In this document: positions 22,850 through 33,639 of the stretch, one piece after another
Layout of the letters: the number at the start of each line of letters is the position of its first letter
Position numbering within the stretch: the first letter of the stretch is position 1
NCBI RefSeq assembly: GCF_032884065.1
Contig: NC_088881.1
Coordinates: forward strand, 5,720,171 to 5,784,170
Direction of reading: 5' to 3'
Origin: Artemia franciscana
Lineage: Eukaryota > Arthropoda > Branchiopoda > Anostraca > Artemiidae
DNA: 64,000 bases
Made by a program: the position numbers and the translations under genes
Notes under the pieces: generated by a model
What the model was told of the DNA's origin: nothing
What the model saw: only the letters and a program-made list of their open reading frames with translations
Databases searched by the model: none

Positions 22850-24420
22850 GTTTGAGATAGGATGGTTTGCTTACTCAAGGAGTTCCAAAATGGAACAGCG
22901 TGGTTGGAAAATAAGTGATAACATTATCTGTAACTGGTATTTCGTTGGGTAGGTTTCTGGGAGTTTCTCTGGTTGGGTTAATGGGATGAAGGCTTGAGCT
23001 AGGGTTAGCTTGCAAATATGATGCTTAAAAGCTGTGATGAGATCACCCCTCTTCCTTCAGTGAACAAAGGTTGGAATTTTTCAGTGCTGCAAGCCTATAG
23101 TGGTAAAGGAGGCTCCTTAAGTTGTGTGGCATTTTGGTCACATGCCAATGGACACTTTCAATGAGTTGTTTGTCTCCCTTGAATTAAGGAAGGGTAAGTA
23201 TTATGCCAAACTCCAGCACTAGTCATACTATACAGCTGCTCAGCTTTTTGGCAACATGTTGGTTACAGCTGATAAATGTTCTATAGATAATACTAAGATA
23301 CCTCATTGCATTTGCTGCAGCTAAGAGGATATATATGAATCTTTAGCTGGGAGTTGACTACCACACCAAGATCATGCTCTTCACCTTCTAAAATGGACAA
23401 GCTGCCAAGACCAGGATTATTCAGTGTGTAATGTTGCTGACAGTTAACAGGTCCTAGGTAGAACACCTTGCATTTTCTGGCATTGTATTGTAGAAGCCAC
23501 TTTTCTAACCAGTTTACTAGGTAATTTAGGTCTTCATGTAGAGAGGCTCTTGCTTCTGCAACATTGGCCATTCCTGCAAGCTTGGAGTCATCTGCATAGA
23601 AGGTTCTTTTATTTTTTGTATGATTAAGGGCATCACTAATATCAATGTTCCATAAAATTGGTCCAAGACAAATGCCTTAAGGTACTCCACTCTCCACTGG
23701 TTGTCACTGGAGTAAACTAGTGAGCCATCAAAAGCAACAAGAAGAACATCTTGTGTTCTGTCTGTCAGAAAGGCCATAACCCAGCCAACCACTTCTTTTA
23801 TTAATTCCTAGCATTCTAGCTTTATCTCTAGTCTATGATGAGGGACTTTCAAGCAGGTTTGCATCTATTTACCTGCCTTTTCTTAAGCCATATTGGAAGT
23901 TGGGCAAAAGGTTGTTGGCTGTCAGACGATTTATGGTGGCATCATTTACCATATCTTCCATAATTTTAGAGAGGACAGAGGTCAAACTGATAGTTTTGTG
24001 GTTTTTGGCAGCTATACACATTCCTTCCTTGAATAAAGGACACACATTAGCAGATCTTTGGTGACATTACTGTCCTTTAAAGCTCCCCATCACATTGAGA
24101 GATTTGACCATTGTGACTAGTTTCCCTCTTTCCTATTATGTAGTTGCTCCTAGCTGCTTGACCCCATTGCGGGTCAGAACCTTTGGGTATTTCTGTTGAA
24201 CATTCAATAAGCCTGTTTCATCCATGTGTAAATATGGTCAGCTAGGAAATGATACTCCGAGTATAGCTTCTCTAGCTATTTATAGAATGTGGCAACTGTA
24301 TCATCACTAAAGCCAAGATTGCAATGAAGGTTATTGCTTTCTGGTCAGTGTAGGGAAATTCTAGAGTGGCTTTTCATGAGCCCCTTATACTAGTCTTCTC
24401 TTACTGCTTCATTATGATCC
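22850..24420 (-). pseudogene. CR1/Jockey-type LINE reverse transcriptase pseudogene
   Basis: Minus strand, several frames, order conserved. ISLTSVLSKIMEDMV with LLPNFQYGLRKGR (RT fingers, about 23,990-23,870), WVMAFLTDRTQDVLLVAFDG (about 23,780), then a frameshifted catalytic core. Then SLHEDLNYLVNWLEKWLLQY and NARKCKVFYLGP (about 23,540-23,450), EGEEHDLGVVVNSQLK (about 23,380-23,330), and near 22,920 FSNHAVPFWNSL, the usual C-terminal motif. The catalytic aspartates are not intact. The layout is that of CR1/Jockey-group elements without RNase H. It is more decayed than the element at 33.2-38.1 kb. Confidence 0.8.
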
Positions 24421-25197
24421 TAAGATTTGTGGATTTCACTTGGTTTGCCTGGGCCAATTCCCAGGCTAAGTTCTTTTTCTGTTTTTTTATAAGTCTATAG
24501 TTCATTTGCAATAATAGCAGAAGACAAGACTCAAAGGAATCTTCCATTTCAGAAGTGAATACTTTATTTATGTCATAGCCAGGTGAGAAGCAAAATGCCA
24601 TTTTTTTTACCTAATAATATATAGGCCTACCAATGATATGTTGACTTTTTAACATTATTCAGTTTAGCTGCAGATCTGAGTGCAGCTGCACCAATCTTTC
24701 AAGTGTACAATTACAGCAGCTTTCATACATCCCAGGCAAAGAGAAATGGACCAACCTTCCTCTTCTTAGGTATTCTGACAAAATTGAGAATGTTAGGGGA
24801 GATGAAAGGAACAGGGCAACTATAGACACTGCTTGAATTATAATCTAATGTATATCACTTAATTTTATCTCACAGCTTGACCTTTAGCTGGAGTTGCCTG
24901 ACGTAAATATGAGGGTATCTTGGGTCAGAAAGGATAAAAAGTGTCCCAGGGTGCCCAGGAACACATGCCCTAGGGTACACAAGCAGGAAACTTTTCACAA
25001 AGATTCAATTTTATATCACTAGATCACAGCTTCTGACAAAAACATACTCATTATCATACAACATATCATTTGGAAGCTACATTATAAAAATCTATTTTTT
25101 ACTCAAAGAACAAAGAAAAACTTTGGCAAATTTTTGTTTAGAGCAGAAATGCTAATTCTAGAAACACATTCATTTCTAGTTGACCCTACTCCTCCAT

Positions 25198-25470
25198 GGG
25201 GCAAACTAAAAATACATAAAGTAGGCTTGCTTACAGGTAACATTACCTATAAAGTGAAGTGTATTAGTCCATGAGCCATGCAGGCAGTGGGGTGAGGTCT
25301 GTATTCTACATTTATTTAATAAACCTCATTTGTGTTTTTTTTTGTTCTATCACTCTTTGTTGAATAAATATAGAATATAGACCTCACCCTTCTGTCTGCA
25401 GGGCTTGTGGACTAATACTCTTTGCTCTACAGATAATGTTACCTGTAAGCAAGCTCACTTTGCCCATGTT
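25198..25470. mobile_element. MITE-like foldback element
   Basis: Inverted arms of about 110 bp. The left arm holds taggcttgcttacaggtaac, attacctataaag and gtgaggtctgtattct. The right arm, reverse-complemented, holds the same words (atagacctcaccc, gataatgttacctgtaagca, agctcactttgccc). Spacer about 55 bp. No coding capacity. Likely a non-autonomous DNA transposon. Confidence 0.75.
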
Positions 25471-25559
25471 TAGTATTGTTGGAGAGATTTTAAAAAGCTA
25501 AAAACTGGATGTGCTTCTCTAATAATGACAAAGAAACAACATGCAATTGTCAGAATCTT

Positions 25560-26290
25560 GCTATATACAGTAATACACACTTTAAAGCACTTGGAACAAA
25601 ACTAAACATTTACCAAAACTTCTTACCTAAAATCTCTGGTATAATTACAGATGTTCATATAGCTGACTTACCAGTAAAGTAAACATAGCACTTGATATCT
25701 TTTTTTATTCTCTTTACAAATATAATAATTGCTCCTACCATAAATTCAAATTTAAGCACTATTTGAGCTCTTAAAAAGGACAAATTTTTGATTACATGCA
25801 TTAATACACACTTTAAAGCACTTGGAACAAAACTAAACATTTACCAAAACTTCTTACCTAAAATCTCTAGTATAATTATAGCTGTTCATATAACTGACTT
25901 ACCAGTAAAGTAAACATACCACTTGATGTCTTTTTTATGCTCTTTACAGATAGAATAATTGCTCCTACCATAAATTCAAATTTAAGCACTTTGTTAGCTC
26001 TTAAAAATGGCAAATTTTCAATTGAAGTATGAGTTATTGCTTGTTTTCCACAAAATAATACTATGTTTTCTCAGTGCAATCTTTTCTATCATTTAAAAAA
26101 AAACAATGCTGCATTTTCTTAGTGCTAAAATTATTTACAATAAGTTTAGGTTAAAAAGTGCTTAAATTTGAATTTAAAGTAGAAGCAATTATTATATTTA
26201 TAAAAAGCATAAAAAAGGCATTGAGTGGTATGTTCACTTTATTGGTAAGTTAGTTACATGAACTGCCATTAATTTACCAAATGTCTGGTA
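25560..26290. repeat. Two direct copies and one inverted copy of a ~235-bp unit
   Basis: Direct copies start near 25,568 and 25,803 (acactttaaagcacttggaa, acaaaactaaacatttacca, gacttaccagtaaagtaaac). An inverted, shortened copy lies at about 26,155-26,285 (gtgcttaaatttgaatttaa ... ctttattggtaagttagtta). Each direct copy holds, on the minus strand, a good donor-like string ttactg|gtaagtcag. Confidence 0.8.
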
Positions 26291-26439
26291 AAGATAATTT
26301 ATGATGTCTTTAGGAACACAGATGTATACTACCAGAAAGATGGCACAATGGATGTAATCAAGGCAGTTTATGAATAAAATTTTCTTCACAAAGGTACCAT
26401 GTCTTTTCTTCTGTAAGCATAGTTGACACATTCTCTATG

Positions 26440-27010
26440 CAGCCCTGCTATACTTTACCCTTACCCCCTGATGTGCAAATACAGGTCAATGCTCCTATTA
26501 CCTGAACAATTGTTTAGGGTCATGAAACTATTGTTAATAGATGCATTTTGACTTTTTGAACATCTTTTCTCTCTTGTGAAACTGCCACAAACTCATCATT
26601 ATGGAGTTATTACAGCCCAAATATCTTGTATTTATACATATAGAATTGCAATCATTTCTGTTTTCATTAATTAGATATTTGAAATCACAACTCTGTAATA
26701 GTTTAGAAACAAATTTGGGCTATGTATTTGCACATCAGGGGGGGGGGGGGGGTAAAGCTTGGCATATATTAAATATGTAAACTAACCATTGCTGTATTTA
26801 ATATATGCTATGCTTAACAAACCCACCCCCCCCCCCGCCCCCTAATGTACAAATATATAATAACTCCATAATGGTGAGTTTGTGGTAATTTTGCAAGAGA
26901 GAAAAGATGTTCAAAAAGTCAAAATGCATCTATTAACAATAGTTGCATGACCCTAAACAATTGTTCAGGCAATAGGAGCATTGACCCAAATACATAGCCC
27001 AAACTATATA
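26440..27010. repeat. Nested inverted repeats around a G/C homopolymer palindrome
   Basis: Outer arms of about 150 bp at 26,465-26,620 and 26,850-26,990: gaacaattgtttagggtcat versus atgaccctaaacaattgttc. Also agatgcattttgactttttg versus its complement. An inner palindrome has catatattaaatat / atttaatatatgc and flanking G14 and C-rich runs. It looks like a foldback transposon nested in itself. Confidence 0.85.
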
Positions 27011-27795
27011 TTTCCTATATATTCTCCCAATGCATCTCAGTTGCTTTCACCTAATTTACCTGTAAATTGAATTAACTGAGATAAAATACAGGAAAAGCAT
27101 GTTACAGGTGGAAGAATGCATAGAAAATACATTACATTTGGGCTATATACTTGCACTCTGAGCAGGGATGAGGTGGGAAAAGTAGGCCTATAGCAAGGCT
27201 TCATACAAGATGTGTTAGCTGTGATTATTTTGACATAATATAAAGTAAGAATTGTTCCTTAACATGTTTCATTCGCTCCAATTAGACCTAGTTCCCTACG
27301 CAAATGCCACAGCAAGTGTATATAAATCCATCAGTTATTTGGAAAATTTTACCAGTCAAATGTTTTGTTTTTTGAGACCATAGGCTATGCCTATTCAACA
27401 GATACCTCAAATTAAGAATACAAAGCAAAGAATTAACTGTTTCATCTCAGAGTACTTTTCAAAGGAAAATCAAAATATTCAGCAGTAGTTGGCCTGGTGG
27501 CCCTTTTTTTGTTAAATTTACCTGTCTTTTGCAGCATTATCTATGGGAATTTCAACAGTTGCTGCTGAGTAGTATTTTAATTTAAAACGATTGCACGCCA
27601 TCTATAAAAATATTTAAAAGCCTGATTCTGATATATCGAGGTTGTGCTACTTAAGGCTCATTATTGACATTAAAATAAGATGGCAGCAGTTTCGTTTTTG
27701 TTTTTTTCTTTTTTATATTCTGCGGCCAGAGTACGTAAATACGAAAGGGAAAGGTCCCAACTAAGAACTTGGAAAACACGTATGTGTGAATCTTG

Positions 27796-29808
27796 TCCCA
27801 CCTAAAGATCGGAAGTGGTAGTTACGACCTTTAGGTTGATCAGTTTTTATCAGATCGTGTCAGTTATGTCTAATAGCAAGTTCCGACCTTTCGTTAAGAG
27901 TCCGCAATATTATGCTTGAAAAGGAGTTTTTTCAGTAAATTCTGGGCTAGCAGAAAGATCTCCAAGGGAAGAGGTGATATAGTTTTGTTTTATCTTGAAT
28001 AACCTAACAATGCCCTTTTTCACCTATTTGATTTTTCTCTCTTCATTTATTATTTCCTTTCTTGTTTTCATACGTCACGCATAGCCAGTATGGTCTCAGA
28101 ACGTATTTTGCCCTAGGGATCGGAGAAAAGTTTGTCAGAAAATGTTTTATAAATACCTCTGGGGCAGGCACTGCTTCTTCAGATAAGAAAGCTGAGACAA
28201 GCCCCCAAAACTTTAAAAAAGCACGAACACGAACAAATTGATTTTATCGGAAGGCACATTAAAAGTTTCCCTGCGGTTGATTCCCATTATTGTCAAGCAA
28301 ATTCAACGAGGCTATATCTGGATGCACAACTTAACTTGTTTAAGCTGTGCAGTCTGTATCTTGAAAAGTGTGTCGAAAAAAGAAGAAAACCAGCATCAAG
28401 AAAAGTGTTCAAAACAATGAACAGATCTTTTCATGTTCCCAGGAAAGATCAGAGTCCAGTTTGCACTAGGTGGAACTTTTTGCTGCCTGCAGAAAAAGAA
28501 GGTGAAAAAGCAAATTATGATGCACATTTTCTTAGGGCTAAATGGCAAGGGAATTGAAAAATTAAATAAAGGAAAAAATGTGAAAAAGAGTAAAGAAGGC
28601 TTTGAGTCAGTAAAGATTTACAATGTTGACTTGCAGAAAGTACTGGAGACACCGAAGTCGGTGGCTGGACTAATTTTCTATAAGTGCAAACTGGTCATCT
28701 ATAATCTAAATTTGTACAACCTCAACTCAAGGGAAGGTACTTGAAATTTGTGGGAAAAGACCTATGGCAAGAGGGGTTTAAATGAAACTTGTATGGTTCT
28801 GTTAAACCTAATGAAAACAAATGGTGATGTGAGAAGGATCTGCTTTGTGACCGACTGTCATGGGGACCTGTTAAGAACCAGTTCATGGTCGCTATGTATG
28901 TATTTTCTATAATGATCCTGCCAAATGTCCAGGAAATAAACCATATTTTTTAGAGTCTGGGTATACGCAGCAAGAGGTAGATACAATGCATGCTTGTATT
29001 GAACAGGCTACCAAGAACTTGCCAGTGTTTAGTATCAAGGGATGGCGGACCATCTGCCTTCTAGCACAAATCAACCCTTTTCCGTACATTGTTAATGTTA
29101 TTGACGATCACAAGTATTGGTCAGACTTCCATCAGCTTGGAGAGGACCTGATACGAAACAAGAAAAATGCAACTGACCATACCACTGTTCTTTGGAACAA
29201 GATCAAGTACATTCGTGTTTTCAAAGACGCTCCCAATTTGGTTGATTTCAAATTTTGAATCGGACTTTAAGTCATTCGATATTAGAATGGGAAGTGAGAA
29301 CGCCGCTGAGTCTGAACTGCAGTTCAAGAAATCTTATCCAAAGCGTCTGCCTCTTGCTGCTGCCAAGTATAAGGATTTACAGTATCTTTGCAAGTCATTA
29401 GCTACTCCTCGAATCCATCATGACCTCTACAAAAATCTGCCATATTCTAAAGTAGTGAGAGATGCTCTAGAAGAGTCGGATGTTGAAGATATTGATCAGC
29501 AGGTTGTTGACGAAGAAGCAGCATCTAATTTGTGCAATTTGCAACATATTTTGATTAAAATCAGATGTTCGATTGAGGGTCTTAAGTGACTATAGGCACG
29601 TATTCTCGTCCAATCTAAAGGTCGTAGAAAGGAGTAGTCTATAAAGTGTGGGGGCTAGACATTTTTTGACAATGGTGCTGTATAAGTTTGCTATTTTCAT
29701 TGAATGTACGAAGATATTAATAATATCGAGCAAGCTTGCAACTTTGAAGGTTAAAACTTCTTTCTGCCGTAAAATTCTTATATTGTCAGTTACAACCTTT
29801 AGGTGGTA
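27796..29808 (+). mobile_element. DNA transposon with two-tier inverted terminal repeats
   Basis: The left end has tcccacctaaagatcgg, then gttacgacctttaggttga (27,821-27,839). The right end has ccaatctaaaggtcgtag (29,610-29,627), then gttacaacctttaggtggta ending at 29,808. Outer and inner motifs are mirror-ordered, so both an outer pair (tNccacctaaag) and an inner pair (acgacctttag) are inverted repeats. A transposase-like coding relic lies between them. I could not define a target-site duplication. Confidence 0.65.
28240..29589 (+). pseudogene. Transposase-like pseudogene (DUF7869-type, tentative)
   Basis: Coding relic in several plus-strand frames. HIKSFPAVDSHYCQANSTRL and YLDAQLNLFKLCSLYLEKC (about 28,260-28,380), FHVPRKDQSPVC (about 28,430), LVIYNLNLYNLNSREGT (about 28,690-28,740). 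Then RICFVTDCHGDLLR (about 28,830-28,880), MHACIEQATKNLPVFSIKGW and RTICLLAQINPFPYIVNVID (28,986-29,105). Then FESDFKSFDIRMGSENAAES, YPKRLPLAAAKYKDLQYLCK and EESDVEDIDQQVVDEEAASN, to a TAA/TGA region after 29,589. This motif series belongs to a widespread animal family I associate with DUF7869 (recall), probably an RNase H-fold transposase. At least four frame changes, and loss of the expected first cysteine of the FHxPKKDxCxxC pair, show it is dead. Confidence 0.6.
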
Positions 29809-29811
29809 CAA

Positions 29812-31200
29812 CTTCGATATAATGCCTTCTTCATTTGGTATTTTACGAAAAAATCACTGAATAAGCCAATGAGCCACAATTAGGCCGTGTCTTTTTATAG
29901 CATTTTTAAATATTTACTCTTTCTGCTTCACTTTTCCTTGTAGTTCCAATTTCTACCGATCCTCTTCAAAGCTCAAAAGACCAATTCAGCACATTTAGAG
30001 AGGCTTTTTTTCCAGCAAAGTTCCAAATCAACGAATAAAACCGGTTTTTTATATGCCAACTCCACCTAAGTAATAATAAACAAATAGCTTTACAGAGCAC
30101 CAAATTTTCGATCTTTTACAGGTACTTTTAAAGGCTAAAACAACTAGTCAAATACATTTGAAGAGGCTTTTTTCAGGAAAGGCTAGATCTGGCGAATAAG
30201 ACGAGGTTTTATCTTAGCCAACTTCCCTCAAAAAGCCACGATGAATGCGTGTCCTTATATATTTACTTCAGGCAGAATACTTAGCCAATAAAATTTTATT
30301 CGGAATTTTCTCAGGATATATTCCAAACCATTACTAGCAAAATGCCATGGAAAGTATAACCTTCACTAAAGCTATTTTATAAGCTCCATTAAAAAAGTCC
30401 CTTTAAAGTTCCTTTAAAGTCCCTTCACGTGGTCATGTGGAAAGTCCCTTCACGAGGTCAGAGATGCAGTTACAAGTAGTGACAGTCGCAGGTAGCCACA
30501 GTCACAGTTCCGAGTAGTCGCAGTACCAGTTATAAGTATTCGTAGTTGCAAGCAGTCATAGTCACTTTCTCGTCACATAACAGTCTTTCACTCACAAGCG
30601 ATTGTAGTATCACTCGAAAGCAGCTATAGAAGAAAGCAATTGTTGTAGTCAAAGTCCTGTGTATCATGATGACAGCGGCAGCTGCAACCTATTAAGAGAC
30701 AAACACCTCCCATAGTAAAAAAAAAGCCTGAAAGCCTAAGAATGGCTTCTTATTAGAAAAAAGTATAACATTGGACCTGCCTTGGCTGAAAACCCCATCT
30801 AGGAAACTTACAGTCCCTTGGCTTGAACAAAAAGGGAAATCCATTCGCTTGAAAAACAACGAAAGTGGCTACAACCACTATATTCCACATTGAATGCATC
30901 TTTTTTATTTTTTTTCCCTCCGTGACTAGCTGGACACATGTACATCATAGACATCTGTTTAAAAGCTCATTTTAAAGAAAAGTGATGCTTGTAGTGCCTT
31001 TCATAATAAACAAAAAACAATATTTAAATTTCTTATGGATAACTGCTCTTTCGTGTATGAGACGATGAATGAGGTCATAACCATATTTTATAACCATAGA
31101 TGACATAAAAAGTAAAACTTTTATCATAGGCAGCGCGATGGTACTGCCTAAGTGTAGAGCGATGTAGGCACAATGTATTGTTTATTTATTTATGTTTTTT
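29812..31200. other. Nothing recognised; short CAGTC-type imperfect repeats
   Basis: About 30,450-30,580 is rich in imperfect agtagtcgcagt / acagtcgcaggt words, a decayed minisatellite. The rest is AT-rich and featureless. Confidence 0.5.
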
Positions 31201-31209
31201 AGTTTCTTT

Positions 31210-33212
31210 CGGTTGTCTTAGACCGTGGTACTTCGTATCGAAGAAGTTGTCATAGGAGCTTTGAAAAGGGCGAACTTTGAAATTCGATTGAAAATTGAAA
31301 GGGCTAGTGCCCTTTTAATAGTTGAAAGTGATTGGAGGGAAACTAACCCCCTCCCACGCCAGCCATTTCCCCAAACACATCCAATTACAATTTTGGAATG
31401 GGTATTATGTTCAACGTAATTGAAAGGTCTGGAAATTATGTTTTTGAGGATGACCACCCCCAAACCCCTCAGGGAAAGGGTTGTAAGTTATGCCCTGGGG
31501 GCAAATAAGGTTTATATAGAGCTGATCGTATAGACTTCGGAGGGGGCTCAATGGATTGATAATAAGAAGTTTTAGTACCCTTTTTAAGATTCAGAGTGAT
31601 CAGAAAGTGGATACCCCCCCCATACCTCGTATTTTCCAAAATGCTACTGATCGAAATCCTGAGACGGCCACTTGTCGTAAAAGCTTCGAAAAGGGCTCAA
31701 TCAATTTGAAATTGAAATGGCTAGCCTCCTTTTTGATATTCGAAAGTGATTGAAAGGCAAATAGCCCTTCCCGCTCCCACCCTTTCCCCATGTACATCCA
31801 ATCAAAATTTTAAGAAAATCATTATTCACAACGTAATTGAAAGGTTCGGAATATATGTGTATGAGGATGAAAATCCTCGCCCCCCCTCAAAAGCCCCCAG
31901 AGAAAGGGTTGTTAGTTATACCCTGGGGGTATATAAGGTTTTAATAACAAGAGTGATCGTATAAATTTCCGAGGGGGCTCATTGGATTGGTGAAGTTCTA
32001 CTGCCCTTTGTAAGATTCGGGGTGATCGGAGGGTAGTTAACCCATCCTACCCCCAACTTACTTCACATTTTCCCGAAATATATCTGATTAAAATAATTTC
32101 TTTGACCACTCTGTTGTGTGGATCCCACTTTGTTGCGTATTTTTTGTGTGAGCATTATTTAAAAAAAAAACAACTGTTATTCCGTTCTTTTCGTTTTTTC
32201 CGTTGAGAAAGGATCCCGGACGTGGGACCGAAATATTCCAAATATTTTTCAATTAAAGTGTTGTTTTGTTTTTACTTTTTGTTTACTGCTTTGTTGAAAT
32301 CAGAGCCCGTTTTTTCTTGCTTTATTTTTCCCACGTCTGATGGAAAAATTTGAGATCGCCTTTTGCTGCCATGGAAACCTTGAAAAAAATTCCTTCGATT
32401 TGAAACTGAAAGGGCTAGTGCCCTCTTTTTTAGTTAAAGTGATTGGAGGCCAAAAAGCCCTCCTAAGCCTATGAATTCTCGAAACACATCTAATCAAAAT
32501 TTTTAGATAGCCATTTTGTTCAGCGTAATTGAAAGGCCTGGAAAGTACGTCTTTAAAAAAGACATAGACATTTTAAAGGATGACCCCTCCCCCCTACATC
32601 TCTCAGCGTAAGAATTATAAATTATGCCCCGAGGGTATATAACGTTTTTATGGAAAGTGTGGAGGTAAAAATTTCGAAACGGGCTCATTTGATTAGAAAT
32701 CAGATGTTTTAGTGCCCTTTTTATGAGTCAAAGTTATCGGAGGGCAGCCACCCCCTCCCACCTCTCAAGTTGTATTTTCTGCAAATGCATTCGATAGAAA
32801 TTTTGAGACAGCCAATTCTTCGGATATAGTCCAAAGAACATATAATAAGGCCTTTAGGGTTGACAAAATCCCCCAGAGTCCGGGGGTAAGGGTTGTAGGT
32901 TATGTCCCAGGGGTATATAAGGTTTTTATGAAAGTTGCGGTCGTTTGAGCTTTAAAAGAGGCTCATTTGATTGGAAATGTGAACTTACAGTTCCCTTTCA
33001 AGAGTCAAACAACATTGAGAGCAACTAGCCCCCCCCCTCCCTGACATCCTCTTTTTTCGAAACGGATTCAATTGAAATTTTTAGATAGTCATTTTGTTAC
33101 CAATAGTCCAAAAATCACATAACAATATCTTTAGGATGTATACAATCCTCCAGTGTACATGGGCAAGGATAGTAAGTTATTCCCCGGGGCATATAAAGTT
33201 TTTAGGGAATGG
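31210..33212. repeat. Diverged tandem array of R1-type units
   Basis: Five to seven units of about 265-300 bp share gggctagtgccctttt, gtgattggagggaaac, ccccctcccac, cacatccaatNaaaattttg, gttcaacgtaattgaaaggt and tatgccctgggggtatataa. The array is broken at 33,213 by the LINE and resumes at about 38,290. Confidence 0.8.
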
Positions 33213-33347
33213 TTGAGAGAGAGAGGACACTTTTATTATACATATCATCAATATACAAAAAAAAACCACATCAGCCACTTTAGAAAGTCAGAGACTTGTT
33301 AGTAGTGGCTGATAAACATTAATGAGCACCAATACCAACAACATTAA

Positions 33348-33398
<51 letters not shown>

Positions 33399-33532
33399 AA
33401 ACAAAAAAATTGGGAACAAGAAAACAACATGAAAACAAAGAATAAGAAAAAAAAAAAAAAAAAAAAAAAAAACAAAACAAAATGAAACAAAAAAATTGGG
33501 AACAAGAAAACAACATGAAAACAAAGAATAAG

Positions 33533-33587
<55 letters not shown>

Positions 33588-33639
33588 AACAACACTTAAA
33601 AAAAACAAATCAATAAGCCATCCAATTTAAATTATTTAT
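33213..33639 (-). other. 3' UTR of the LINE with duplicated T-rich block
   Basis: Within the 3' UTR an approximately 85-bp block (cccaatttttttgtttcat plus a T run) is present twice (about 33,396-33,480 and 33,481-33,540), flanked by T runs of up to about 45. The apparent phenylalanine-rich frames are artefacts. Confidence 0.85.

Noticed and set aside
33288-33608. Phenylalanine-rich frames of up to 106 codons
   Set aside because: Reading of T homopolymers in the LINE 3' UTR.
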